This document shows, piece after piece, positions 16,482 to 25,641 of a DNA stretch of 64,000 nt. The stretch is taken from contig NZ_CP132203.1 in the NCBI RefSeq assembly GCF_030719035.1, forward strand, positions 868,001-932,000. Reading direction: 5' to 3'. The position numbers and the translations under genes were made by a program. How positions within the stretch are numbered: position 1 is the first letter of the stretch; each line of letters starts with the position of its first letter. Under the pieces are notes generated by a model. That model made no database searches, was not told where the DNA came from, and saw nothing but the letters and a program-made list of their open reading frames with translations. Source of the DNA: Hahella sp. HNIBRBA332 (lineage in GTDB: Bacteria > Pseudomonadota > Gammaproteobacteria > Pseudomonadales > Oleiphilaceae).

Positions 16482-17504
16482 TTATCCGCCCTGTGCGGCG
16501 GAAAAATCGATATGCTCTTGCTTGAGCGCGGTGATGAAATCCTGGGTGCGCTTTTTAATTGACGCATAATCCAGATGATACTGCGTATCATAGAAGGCGG
16601 TTGTGGGATACAAGCCCAACTGTGGTTCGCCTATCATCTGTACGCCCAAGTTGGTGTAAAACTCCTTAATCTGCTTAAAGCCGGACGTTTTACGGTATTC
16701 GGGGAAATCAATGGTGTTCGGCCAGGTGGCGAAAACCTTGATGTTGTTGGCCTTGGCGTATTCAACGAACGCTTTGATGGCTTGCGCGCCCCTGGATTCG
16801 GCGTCAATACCTATGTTCACTGGCTGATACAGGGACAACCGGCGTTTTACTTTGTCCGAAACGGCGGGAAAGCTTTCCGGCAGTCTGTCGCCATGCTCAT
16901 TGGAATCGAAGGTATTAAGCTGTTTGTTCTCTTTAGAGGCGAAGCGCCAGACGTCAACAATTCGAGAGAGGTCGGTCGCCATCAGTCCCTCGACAATATC
17001 CGGCAGCGGCTTTTGTTTGAACCAGGCCGCTGCGCAGCCCAAACCGTAGTTAAGTTCAATAGGATTCCAGCTGTCGTGCTTATACTGCGGGTACTCAAAG
17101 GCCAGTAATGCCGTATCTCCAGGTTTCAACGCGCGTTTGGCCTCACTTAAAGTCAAGTCTGGCCCCATGGATGCCTGCAGACCGAAGTTAAGCGCGTTCA
17201 GATGGAGTTCGTCGCTCAGCATCTGTGCGGAAAACCCGGCGCGCACGCCGGAGCCTCCGATAAGCAGCAGGTTGGGGCCCTGCATGCGCTCAGCCAGTTC
17301 TATGCGGGCGTTCACCTGATCGCACAGTGTTTGCGAGGACGCTGTCGGACGGCCGATAGTGCTGGCTGTAATCGCGGTGTTTATTGCCATCAGGGCGGCC
17401 GCGGTCGCCAGCGCGCCGATAATAAACTTAAGCGGATTGCCGCGCTCCTGTTGCGAATCAGTTTGAACGTGCGAGCGTGGTGTCTCGTTACTCATTTTGG
17501 TCAT
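16482..17504 (-). CDS. SGNH-like partner of MBOAT O-acyltransferase
   Basis: 340 residues with one N-terminal membrane segment (FIIGALATAAALMAIN, about 28-45) and a periplasmic domain. LLLIGGSGVRAGFS fits block I of the SGNH fold (G-x-S), and DYASIKKRTQDF near the C-terminus fits the late Asp-containing block, although a canonical DxxH is not obvious. Such proteins (AlgX/AlgJ/DltD-like) accept acyl groups from an MBOAT channel and transfer them to sugars. It lies 36 bases downstream of the MBOAT gene on the same strand, which supports that role. Confidence 0.7.
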   Translation of the reverse strand: MTKMSNETPRSHVQTDSQQERGNPLKFIIGALATAAALMAINTAITASTIGRPTASSQTLCDQVNARIELAERMQGPNLLLIGGSGVRAGFSAQMLSDELHLNALNFGLQASMGPDLTLSEAKRALKPGDTALLAFEYPQYKHDSWNPIELNYGLGCAAAWFKQKPLPDIVEGLMATDLSRIVDVWRFASKENKQLNTFDSNEHGDRLPESFPAVSDKVKRRLSLYQPVNIGIDAESRGAQAIKAFVEYAKANNIKVFATWPNTIDFPEYRKTSGFKQIKEFYTNLGVQMIGEPQLGLYPTTAFYDTQYHLDYASIKKRTQDFITALKQEHIDFSAAQGG

Positions 17505-17540
17505 GATTTACGTCGTTTCCGTGTTACGAGTCCTGATGCT

Positions 17541-19097
17541 TTAAAACTGGAAGTAAAGGAATTCTGTTTCCGCCGCGGCGTTGATGGCGCGCAGGGAAAT
17601 ATACAGCAGCACGCCCACCGCGATGGAACTCCACGCCCGCATGCTGACCAGCGACGGCAGGTAGCGGCGTGGCGCCGGTAAGGATCTTTCTATCTCGTCG
17701 AAGTCCGCAGTGGGACGTTCCGAGCGCAGCAATTCCAGCGTGCTGGGCGCAAAAAACGCAATGATGGCGGCGCCAAGCGTCCAAATCAGTCCCATGTAGA
17801 AGTCCGTGCGGTAGTTTTCAGCGAACAGGTAGACGGAGTTCTGCAATCCCAATGCTTCGACCAGTGGGCGGAATTCCTCCGGTGCGGAGAGGCCGTGGAA
17901 GCCGAACATAGCGTTATAGAACGCCATGGCGGCGTCAAAACTTTCTGCGCGAAACACCACCCAGGCGATAACGACAGAGAAGAATGTGATCGGCAGAGAA
18001 AGGTTGCTGACCAGGCCTTTCAGAGGCCTCAGCATCGGTTTGTCTGCAATGGCCCGCCAGCCGTGGTTGATCATCAGGTAGGAGCCATGCAGGCCGCCCC
18101 AGATGACAAAAGTCCAGGAAGCGCCGTGCCAGAGTCCGCCCACCAGCATGACAATCATCAGGTTGATGTAACGGCGCCAGCGGGATACGCGCCCTCCGCC
18201 CAGCGGGAAGTAGAGATAATCCCGTAAAAACCGCGATAAGGTCATGTGCCAGCGACGCCAGAAATCGATGATGGAGCGCGATTTATAAGGCGAATTGAAG
18301 TTGGCGGGCAGTTTTACGCCGAATAGCATCGCCAGGCCTATCGCCATTTCTGAGTAGCCGCAGAAATCGAAGTAGATCTGGAATGTGTAGGCGAGGGCGG
18401 CGGCCCATGCGATAAAGAAGTGGATATCCCCGCCCTCGGTTGCCCGGGCAAAGAAAGGCGTCGCGAATGCGCCCAGAGGGTCTGCGATCATGGTTTTCTT
18501 CGCCAGTCCAATGGCGAAAATAGCCAGACCGACGGCGGCGAGTCGCATCAATTTGTCGTTGGAAGGCGGGGCCTCGAATTGGTTCATCATTTCCTTGTGA
18601 TGAACAATGGGGCCGGCGATCAACTGCGGGAAGAAACTTACGAACAGGCCATAGCGGGCGGGGTCGGTGGCTTCGTCGCTGTCGCTGCGTGCGACGTCAA
18701 CCAGAAAGGCGATCTGCTGGAAGGTATAGAAGGAAATGCCAATGGGTAACGCCAGTTTTGGCCAATCCAGTTCAATGCCGAACAGAGCTTCGATATTGCC
18801 TTCGATGAATCCGAGGTACTTGAAGACGGCCAACAACCCCAGGTTAAAACACAGGCCGACGACCAAGTCGCTGCGGCGCTTGCGGGTGCGAATACGTTCG
18901 GCGATCCACAAGTTAATCGCCAGGGAGCCGATCAGCAAAGGTAAATAGCGCCATTCCCACCAGCCGTAGAAACCGAGGGAGAGAATGAATAGAACAATAA
19001 ACGCCGGGCGTTTCCCCAGCGCTCTGCGCGCCAGATAAAACAGCAACAACGACAGGGGCAGGAATACAAATAAAAATTCGTTTGAATTAAATAGCAT
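17541..19097 (-). CDS. MBOAT-family O-acyltransferase (AlgI-like)
   Basis: 518 residues from ATG 19097; upstream frame to 19118 lacks the family start, and MLFNSNEFLFVFLPLSLLLF matches AlgI N-termini. About ten membrane segments, with the family signatures ISFYTFQQIAFLVDV, FFPQLIAGPIV, FNSPYKSRSIIDFWRRWHMT and the catalytic His in VGGLWHGASWTF (about residue 320). It moves acetyl groups from cytoplasmic donors across the inner membrane for O-acetylation of an exported polysaccharide. Paired with the SGNH-like protein and placed beside the EPS locus. Confidence 0.92.
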   Translation of the reverse strand: MLFNSNEFLFVFLPLSLLLFYLARRALGKRPAFIVLFILSLGFYGWWEWRYLPLLIGSLAINLWIAERIRTRKRRSDLVVGLCFNLGLLAVFKYLGFIEGNIEALFGIELDWPKLALPIGISFYTFQQIAFLVDVARSDSDEATDPARYGLFVSFFPQLIAGPIVHHKEMMNQFEAPPSNDKLMRLAAVGLAIFAIGLAKKTMIADPLGAFATPFFARATEGGDIHFFIAWAAALAYTFQIYFDFCGYSEMAIGLAMLFGVKLPANFNSPYKSRSIIDFWRRWHMTLSRFLRDYLYFPLGGGRVSRWRRYINLMIVMLVGGLWHGASWTFVIWGGLHGSYLMINHGWRAIADKPMLRPLKGLVSNLSLPITFFSVVIAWVVFRAESFDAAMAFYNAMFGFHGLSAPEEFRPLVEALGLQNSVYLFAENYRTDFYMGLIWTLGAAIIAFFAPSTLELLRSERPTADFDEIERSLPAPRRYLPSLVSMRAWSSIAVGVLLYISLRAINAAAETEFLYFQF

Positions 19098-19373
19098 ACT
19101 TAAATAACGTCCCTGCATTATTTAATTGGGCGCAGGCAGAAACAATAGCAAATTCAATCCATAAGAAGCCGCCGTCAAAACAGGGTTTGATGGTTGCGGA
19201 AGTTGGATTAAATCCTGGTGTTGTTCTGATTGAGCAGAGCGCCGCCTGTTGCTCCGCGCCTTATGAAATTAATAACAAAGTGTCCGCTTTTCCTCTTGTA
19301 CGGCGGCGTGAGGAATGCGTCACGGGCGTTAGTTTACGAGTAGATTGCTGCAATAAAAAGACCATTAGAGATA

Positions 19374-19409
19374 AAAGTCCTATCACTTATCAAAGAGTGA
19401 GAGGACTTT
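19374..19409 (-). terminator. Stem-loop downstream of the beta-helix lipoprotein gene
   Basis: AAAGTCCT pairs with AGGACTTT, with an inner CACT/AGTG stem; on the minus strand it is followed by TTATCTC. It lies about 100 bases past the stop at 19504 and could end that transcript. The rest of the 385-base gap (19098-19503) contains no gene. Confidence 0.5.
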
Positions 19410-19427
19410 CATAATTAAAGGTACTAT

Positions 19428-19457
19428 CAGGGCGCATTTTATATATTTAACGCCCTG
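19428..19457. repeat. Second stem-loop in the same gap
   Basis: CAGGGCG (19428-19434) and CGCCCTG (19451-19457) pair across a 16-base A+T-only-rich loop, with TTTTGG following on the plus strand. Two hairpins in tandem after one gene are often a compound terminator. Confidence 0.45.
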
Positions 19458-19503
19458 TTTTGGTTCGCAAAACTTATATATTAAAAGTTGTTAATTTGTC
19501 ATG

Positions 19504-21585
19504 TTAGTCCGCATATACAGATACAGGAATTGAATAACCGTCATCAAACTTGATAATGATGGCGCCGGCTCTGGAATCGGAGCCGCCCATCTTCTGGGAA
19601 TCGATGCTGATCTCCAGCTCTTTGGTTCCGTCCCCGGATATCATTCCGTTGGAGGGCGATACTTTTATCCAGTCCGCATGCTGATTGATCAACACCTTGA
19701 AGTCAGTGTCCGAGCCGCTGTTGCTCAGCTTGATAGTCTTGGCTCCGGGAGACTGGGCGTCCAGCTCTACGCGATACGCGTCCGACGTGATTTTAATAGG
19801 GCGCACCGGGATCATCTTCGCCACACCGTATTCAAAGGCGCCTATATCCGGAGCGCTTCCGACGACCTCATTGGAGTAGTTGGCGATATAAGTCCCTTTA
19901 TCAATGGCGGCGCTTTCTTCCAATAAATTGAATTTACCTGCAGGAGCATCTCGGAAGTGCGGTGTTTCATTGGTCAGGCCATTCGCCTCTGCGCCGCCGT
20001 AGGCCTGTACCACGCCCGCCGCCGCCTGCGTGCTATACAGCAGATCAAAGTCGAAGTCGGAACCAGGTTCCTGCGCAATATCGCGAATGCTGTATTGACG
20101 CTCTGACCATCCCGCGCTGCTGACCAACAGATTGTTGCGAGTGACGGCGTTGAAGGCGCGGTCGCCGGAGTAACCGGTGCCATGCAGGCTATTGGCCTTG
20201 GCGTAAACGGTATTGTGGAACAGGTAGGTTGTGCCTTCCGGTTTGACGGTCAGCCCGCCCGCTTTGAAGGCGGTCCAGGCCATACCGCGCTCGTCGCCCA
20301 AGTCATGGATCAGGTTACCGGCGATAAAACTGGGGCCGCGCATGTTCGGAGCGATACTGACGCCGTTATAGCCCGCTTCCAGGCGGTTGCCGAAAAAACG
20401 CACATTGTGTTGCCCGCCATCAAGCTCAACCAGGTCGTCATTGCTGAAAGCGAAATAGTTGCCGTAAATATCGCTATCGCGAATGAATCCGCCTTCCCGG
20501 GAACCGTTGGAGCGGCTTTCCACTACATCATTAAAGCGATGCTTGTCGCCGCCGACGAAATCGTTGTAACGCAGCACGACCTGTCCGCGGTAAGCCGGTT
20601 CGGAATGCTTGGTGGAGACCAGATATGCATTGGGACCGGAAGGGTGTCCGTACTCCCAGGTGTTGGCGCCGGTTCTCGGGTCGTGTACATAGCTGCGCTC
20701 GACGACGACAACGCCGGTTGATTCCAGCCAGAATGCAGAATCGTAATTGATGGGATCTTCGTCACTGGGTTTTTCGTAAGAGATGCCGTCGTTAACCGCC
20801 CCTGAAGTGCGACCCCAGCCAGAAACGTCGAGATTGCGGAAGCGCAGGTGATGAGCCTTCAGGCTGTGGATCGCATGCAGTCTGCCGCCTTTGACTTTCA
20901 GGTTTTCAAACATGATGTAGCTGGCGGCGCCGATTTTAATAGCGGTGTAATTATCGTAGCCGCCATCAATGACGGTTTTTCCGTCGCCGACAATCTTGGC
21001 CCATCCATCCTCTGCACCTGAGATGTTGAGCGCTTCCAGATCCAGCATGCCGCCATCGTAGATGTCAGCGATGGAATACACTTTATCCGGGTTGATGGGC
21101 GGGTCAGTAGGCCAGGTTTTGAACTCCGCCAGGAAAGACTGGATAACAGAGCCATTTTCCAGCAAGGATACCTTCACCTCATACTCGGTATTTTCCTCCA
21201 GACCGATAATGCCGCCAGCAAGCGCGTCATCGGTAGGGTCCGCAACAAGTGAGTAGGCGTCATGCCAGACGCCGTTGCCTTTCTTGCGGTAGTACACCTT
21301 GTTATTCATGTTCTGCAGGTCGGTGCTGCCGTCCAGAACCAGACTGACGGACTCCAGCAAGGGGGTTGCGGTAATGGTCGCATCCAGTCCGGCGGAGGGC
21401 GGCTCAAGGTCGTCAATGACGACAGGAGGGACGGTTTCCTTGTCCGTCGATTCATTCTGGAGTGGTGGCGATGCGCAGCTGGTGCAAATGGCTGCGATGT
21501 AAAACAGTTTCAACAACATACTTATACCGCGAAAACGATGTGAATTTATCGTTTGACGGAAGGAGCTGTTTACTCGATGTCTCAT
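19504..21585 (-). CDS. Secreted beta-helix lipoprotein, probable polysaccharide lyase/epimerase-like
   Basis: 693 residues from ATG 21585 (AAGGGA upstream); ATG 21519 is an alternative. A hydrophobic segment (LLKLFYIAAICTSCASPP) ends in a lipobox-like TSC, so an outer-membrane lipoprotein is likely. It continues with a fibronectin-like region (TEYEVKVSLLENGS), then many short turns of a right-handed parallel beta-helix (YIMFENLKVKGGRLHAIHSL, NHDxVxxxGG-type repeats such as DLVELDGGQHNVRFFGNRLE), and a C-terminal beta-sandwich (IKITSDAYRVELDAQSPG). Beta-helix proteins beside EPS loci usually cut or epimerise the polymer (PL6/AlgG types). Substrate unknown. Confidence 0.75.
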   Translation of the reverse strand: MRHRVNSSFRQTINSHRFRGISMLLKLFYIAAICTSCASPPLQNESTDKETVPPVVIDDLEPPSAGLDATITATPLLESVSLVLDGSTDLQNMNNKVYYRKKGNGVWHDAYSLVADPTDDALAGGIIGLEENTEYEVKVSLLENGSVIQSFLAEFKTWPTDPPINPDKVYSIADIYDGGMLDLEALNISGAEDGWAKIVGDGKTVIDGGYDNYTAIKIGAASYIMFENLKVKGGRLHAIHSLKAHHLRFRNLDVSGWGRTSGAVNDGISYEKPSDEDPINYDSAFWLESTGVVVVERSYVHDPRTGANTWEYGHPSGPNAYLVSTKHSEPAYRGQVVLRYNDFVGGDKHRFNDVVESRSNGSREGGFIRDSDIYGNYFAFSNDDLVELDGGQHNVRFFGNRLEAGYNGVSIAPNMRGPSFIAGNLIHDLGDERGMAWTAFKAGGLTVKPEGTTYLFHNTVYAKANSLHGTGYSGDRAFNAVTRNNLLVSSAGWSERQYSIRDIAQEPGSDFDFDLLYSTQAAAGVVQAYGGAEANGLTNETPHFRDAPAGKFNLLEESAAIDKGTYIANYSNEVVGSAPDIGAFEYGVAKMIPVRPIKITSDAYRVELDAQSPGAKTIKLSNSGSDTDFKVLINQHADWIKVSPSNGMISGDGTKELEISIDSQKMGGSDSRAGAIIIKFDDGYSIPVSVYAD

Positions 21586-22064
21586 GATCAAATATCCCTT
21601 TGTGCCGAAGCAGGCGGTCGATATGACTGCCAGCTCCCTGGTGAATGTAGAAAGCCGGGTTTGAGCCCGGCTTTCATTGGCGGAACGATCAAACAGGAAC
21701 CGGCTGGTTCCCGACTTATCTGCAAAAACAGAACCTTCAGTCAATATAGGACGCCAAAACCTGATTTTCCACGAGACAACATTAACAAGGAGTTTAATGC
21801 GCGACCTATCACGCCAGCCATGTGGCGGGCGTCAACCGATAGATACGGCGAGTACAACGAAAAAATCTCCGGCGCGGTGTCATGTATGGCGTTTTTATTG
21901 CTTCGGTAATTACTATAAGCCATTGATAAAAAGGCTTAAATTTCCCGCTTGGCATAGTCCTGGCCAGTAAGCCTAGGGTATAAGGCTTGTTGAAACTTAA
22001 ATTTATGTAAGAGAATCTATGCGCATTTTGCTTAAGAGCCCTAAACCCGCCGCGTCAATGCTGG

Positions 22065-22136
22065 ATTTTCTAATGTTTCACTTGTTAATAGACTCCACGT
22101 CGTCACTTTTTTACGTGAAATGAAACATTAGAAAAT
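22065..22136. repeat. 16-bp perfect inverted repeat upstream of the GT2 gene, shared with 34900-34971
   Basis: ATTTTCTAATGTTTCA (22065-22080) and TGAAACATTAGAAAAT (22121-22136) are perfect inverted copies separated by 40 bases. A smaller inverted repeat CACGT/ACGTG (22096-22100, 22113-22117) lies inside. It sits in the divergent region between the beta-helix lipoprotein gene and the GT2 gene. A nearly identical arrangement with almost the same arm occurs at 34900-34971, the other divergent promoter region of the locus, so a common regulator is suspected. Confidence 0.7.
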
Positions 22137-22218
22137 TATCGTTAATGCACTTAAAGTGTGCCCCATTCGACAAAACTGCATTCCGGTAAAGCATGAATTA
22201 CGGAAACGAGAGAGCTGC

Positions 22219-23151
22219 ATGAGTAAGGAAATATCCGCCGCTGATATCAGCGTTATTATTCCAATCTACAATAGAGCCGATAAGCTGAGAGAAGCTCTTA
22301 ACTGCATATACAAGCAAACCGTCCTGCCTGGAGAAATTGTGGTGGTGGACGACGGTTCGAAAGATGACCCGGAAGCGGTCGTTAAAGAATTCAATGATCC
22401 GCGAATCAGGTTCAAACGTCAGGAGAACGGCGGCCCAGGCGCGGCCAGAAATGCCGCTATGGCGATGGCCACCGGCCGTATTCTGGCGTTTCTGGACTCC
22501 GACGACGATTGGCTTCCAGCCAAATTGGAGATGCAGATCGCCAAGTGGAATGAATTGGTGCGGGAAGGTAAAGATTGCGTGATGCTGGACACGTTCACGT
22601 CTTCTTCGTGTAACGGAGTTGTGAAGTGGCATAGAAAAATCGTGAAGGATGGCTCCAGCTTTGATGGCCTGATTCTGGAGAACACCATTAACGGCACTTC
22701 CAGTGTGATCTGTGAGAAAGACCCTGTGCTGCAGGTCGGTGGATTCCCCGAGACATATCGTTTCGCTGAAGACCGGTTTGTCTGGTTGGCGCTGGCGCGT
22801 GCGGGCGGCTGTTATACCGTCCCGGAAATCCTGGTTATCAAAAACCATGAAGGCGACAACCTGACTGACGACATGGAGAAAAACCTGCAGCATAAGCTTG
22901 AGTTTATTCGTCATGTTGAGCGCGAATTTAAGCTGCCCAAGAAAGACGTCGCCAAAATGAAGCTATGGATGTTCGCCGATTTTTTAATGGCGTACCGTCG
23001 TCGCGGCAACTATGTGAAGTCGGCGGAAATGGGCGGCAAGATGTGGGCTTGTGGAGATCTGCACCTATTAGCTTCGCATCCTAAGGCCCTGGCGGCCATG
23101 GCTCTCGTGATGGGGCGTCAGAAGCTACTGGCGATCACAGGTAAAAGATAA
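22219..23151 (+). CDS. Family 2 glycosyltransferase (outlying EPS gene)
   Basis: 310 residues from ATG 22219. GT-A fold: DISVIIPIYNRADKL, IVVVDDGSKDDP, then RNAAMAMATGRILAFLDSDD with the DxD-type metal site, and FAEDRFVWLALARAGG. No membrane segments, so a cytoplasmic enzyme adding a sugar to the lipid-linked EPS repeat unit. It is the only assembly glycosyltransferase transcribed rightward here, standing alone between the 22065-22136 inverted repeat and a strong terminator. Sugar specificity cannot be read from sequence. Confidence 0.9.
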   Translation: MSKEISAADISVIIPIYNRADKLREALNCIYKQTVLPGEIVVVDDGSKDDPEAVVKEFNDPRIRFKRQENGGPGAARNAAMAMATGRILAFLDSDDDWLPAKLEMQIAKWNELVREGKDCVMLDTFTSSSCNGVVKWHRKIVKDGSSFDGLILENTINGTSSVICEKDPVLQVGGFPETYRFAEDRFVWLALARAGGCYTVPEILVIKNHEGDNLTDDMEKNLQHKLEFIRHVEREFKLPKKDVAKMKLWMFADFLMAYRRRGNYVKSAEMGGKMWACGDLHLLASHPKALAAMALVMGRQKLLAITGKR

Positions 23152-23180
23152 GCGCCTGCTGCTAAATACAGGCCCAAATA

Positions 23181-23215
23181 AAAAGCCGTTCCGGTATCCC
23201 CGGAACGGCTTTTTT
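23181..23215. terminator. Bidirectional intrinsic terminator
   Basis: AAAAGCCGTTCCGG pairs with CCGGAACGGCTTTT around a five-base loop (TATCC), with T-runs on both sides. It serves the GT2 gene from the left and the long EPS operon ending at 23235 from the right. Confidence 0.9.
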
Positions 23216-23234
23216 AGTTTGCTCTATGCGCCCC

Positions 23235-24656
23235 TTATGATTTCATCAGGAAAGCCTTCAGGTCCGCGATCCAGGTTTTATGCAGCAGGGTGTACATCGC
23301 CAAATAGGTCACCATGCCGATGGCGATGATATTGGCGGACAATAACGCTGGATGCAGCGAGGAGTAGTAGGTGACGAAAGCGTATACCGCACCTACCATG
23401 CAGATAGCGGCGACGATACTTTTGTACACCGTGCGCAACCACTCGCTGGGTTCGATATGTAGCGCTTTTTTTAATCCAAGCACTTTCGCCGGCGAAGCGA
23501 TCAGCGTATGCACGATAAAGGCGCAAGCCCCCGCCAAAGCGCCCATCTCCGCGCCCATCACGGCGGTGAAGGCCAGGGCGGAGCCGGCTGCGATCAATTC
23601 AGAAGGCAGCGTCAGCTTGTTCTTGGCCACCGCCGTCAATGCTGTGGGCACATAGATGAGAGTGTTGCCTACCGCCGCCACCAACGCCAGGATCTGAATC
23701 AACGGCGCCGCCGGCCGCCACTCTTCGCCGAACAGCGTGGGGATCAGGTAAGGCGCCACCAAAGCCAAGCCTACAAACATCGGCAATACGATGAAGCAGG
23801 TGGTCAGAGTGGTGAAACAGAACATTTTCTGTAAGTTGGGCAGGTCATGCTGGTTCCTTGAAAACGCAGGCAGGGCGTAGCTGAGCAAGCCGCCGTAAAT
23901 AGCGCTTCGGGGCATATCTATCATTCTGCGCGCGAGGCCATAGACGCCCACAGCGGCGGGACCGGCGGTGACGCCCAGTATGATGGCGATGCCGCGATTC
24001 ATGGCGTCCCAGCTGGCCCCGCGTAGCGCAAGCGGCCAGCCTATGGATAATAGCTCCCCGAACACGGACATGCGGAACCGCGAGCCGATGTGCAACTCAC
24101 TGGACCGAACCATGATCACTAAGCTTACAAACGCCATGATGACGCTTTGCACGATAATGGCGAAGCTGCCGTATCCGGTCCAGGCGAGAGTCAGACCCAC
24201 TGCCGCGCCGATGAGTTTTCCGCCCATGGTGCGTTTAGCCAGAGACTTGAATTTGCCCTTGCGACGTAAATCCGCGACATAAATATGACCGGTGGTCAGC
24301 AGGGGGATGTGCAGCACGGAGATGAACATCAGCCATTGGAAGCGTACATCGTCGGTGGCGAACAGACTTCCGGTCATGACCGCCGCGGCGGTGACCAGGC
24401 TCACCACTAATCCGCCCCAGAAGGCGGAGTCAAAGTGCGTGGCCTGAACATCGTTCTGACGCACCAACGGGTCTTCCAGAAAAGCTACGTAAATAACGCC
24501 GATGCCTTGCCCGATGGAAAGGGCGAACAGCGCCAAACCAAGCTCGCCGGGACCCAGCAGCTTGGCGTAGATGAAGAAAGTGAAAACGGAAATGAGTACG
24601 ATGCTGAATTTTTCAACGAAAACCCACATCAACTTCCATGCCCGATGGTTTAACAC
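23235..24656 (-). CDS. Polysaccharide flippase, Wzx-like (MATE/MVF superfamily)
   Basis: 473 residues with about 12-14 membrane segments (for example IVLISVFTFFIYAKLLG, LALVAAVGNTLIYVP). The N-terminal AKLLGPGELGLALFALS and central GVYGLARRMIDMPRSAIYG match oligosaccharide flippases, which move undecaprenyl-linked repeat units to the periplasmic face. It is the last gene of the minus-strand EPS operon, and the locus also contains Wzy and a Wzc-type PCP, giving a complete Wzx/Wzy pathway. Confidence 0.88.
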   Translation of the reverse strand: MLNHRAWKLMWVFVEKFSIVLISVFTFFIYAKLLGPGELGLALFALSIGQGIGVIYVAFLEDPLVRQNDVQATHFDSAFWGGLVVSLVTAAAVMTGSLFATDDVRFQWLMFISVLHIPLLTTGHIYVADLRRKGKFKSLAKRTMGGKLIGAAVGLTLAWTGYGSFAIIVQSVIMAFVSLVIMVRSSELHIGSRFRMSVFGELLSIGWPLALRGASWDAMNRGIAIILGVTAGPAAVGVYGLARRMIDMPRSAIYGGLLSYALPAFSRNQHDLPNLQKMFCFTTLTTCFIVLPMFVGLALVAPYLIPTLFGEEWRPAAPLIQILALVAAVGNTLIYVPTALTAVAKNKLTLPSELIAAGSALAFTAVMGAEMGALAGACAFIVHTLIASPAKVLGLKKALHIEPSEWLRTVYKSIVAAICMVGAVYAFVTYYSSLHPALLSANIIAIGMVTYLAMYTLLHKTWIADLKAFLMKS

Positions 24657-24693
24657 ACTATTGACTCCGTATTACAAACTGACGAAAACGCCA

Positions 24694-25641
24694 TTACACC
24701 AGCCAACAACGCATGTAGCGGTCGATTTTGTTGTAACAGTTATCCGATAAAAGCACAGGTCTGCCCAACAGCAGAGCCAGTATTGCGCCGTGCAGGCGAT
24801 CCGTATCGACCTGTCCATAATTCTGGTAAAAATCCACGGCCTTGTTGATCAGCGAATTGCTGAAGCGCACCCACAGTGGCGATGTGAACAGATTGACGTC
24901 GTGCTTACGTTCCAATCCTGATACGCGGTTGAACAGACGAAACTTCTTCATATCCATGGGCGTATAAAGAGAGTTCCAGTCGAAGGCGTCCGCAGCGGCT
25001 TCGGCGCCCGATACGGATTCGCAGTCCTTGCGGCGGAACATCAGCGTACGCTCGGGCATTTGTTGCGGCCAGGTCCATTCGTCGATCAGCATAGTGGCCA
25101 TATCCGGGGCCATGAACAGTTGCTCCGGGGCCAATGCTTGCGACATAAAATTAAAGGATTCCTGGTCGCGCACGTACATCTTGAGGTTCTTATGCTCACG
25201 ATACAGCGTGCAGTTTTGCAGAAACTTCTCCGGCTCATTGAAGTGCACGGACTGCGGCATGATCAGGATAGGGTTGTTGGGAAACTGCTTCATTACTTTT
25301 TCCCGCAACGCCTGGTGAATGGCGTAGATATCGCCAAAGTTGCCGCCGCCATGTAACAACAGCACCCAATCCTCTGGGATGCGCGTGCGGAAAAAGCGGT
25401 CTGCGTTGCTGGTGGAGAAGCTCATTTCCACTTGGGCGCCCAGCTCTTCCAGCAGCGTCAACGTGCCTTTGTAGATCAACAGGTCGCCCAGGTTCAGGTG
25501 CAACGGGTAATCCAGGTAAACAACCTTTTTACCGCGCAGCTCAGGACCGAAGGTTTCCAGTAACTGCGTCTTCAACTCGCGCCAGCGCGCCCGGTTGGGT
25601 TGCATTGAATTGACTCCGGTCGGCTCCATCATTTGTCCCAT
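24694..25641 (-). CDS. Polysaccharide pyruvyltransferase-family protein
   Basis: 315 residues from ATG 25641, which overlaps the upstream stop as TAATG with GGAGAG before it. Motifs of the CsaB/WcaK family: NLGDLLIYKGTLTLLEELG, LLLHGGGNFGDIY, ILIMPQSVHF, MYVRDQES, APDMA and VDTDRLHGAILALLLGRPV. The family transfers pyruvate from phosphoenolpyruvate to sugars as a ketal, giving a carboxylate. Cytoplasmic, in the EPS operon between a glycosyltransferase and Wzx. The HGGGNFGD and RLHG signatures are intact, so activity is likely. Confidence 0.88.
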   Translation of the reverse strand: MGQMMEPTGVNSMQPNRARWRELKTQLLETFGPELRGKKVVYLDYPLHLNLGDLLIYKGTLTLLEELGAQVEMSFSTSNADRFFRTRIPEDWVLLLHGGGNFGDIYAIHQALREKVMKQFPNNPILIMPQSVHFNEPEKFLQNCTLYREHKNLKMYVRDQESFNFMSQALAPEQLFMAPDMATMLIDEWTWPQQMPERTLMFRRKDCESVSGAEAAADAFDWNSLYTPMDMKKFRLFNRVSGLERKHDVNLFTSPLWVRFSNSLINKAVDFYQNYGQVDTDRLHGAILALLLGRPVLLSDNCYNKIDRYMRCWLV

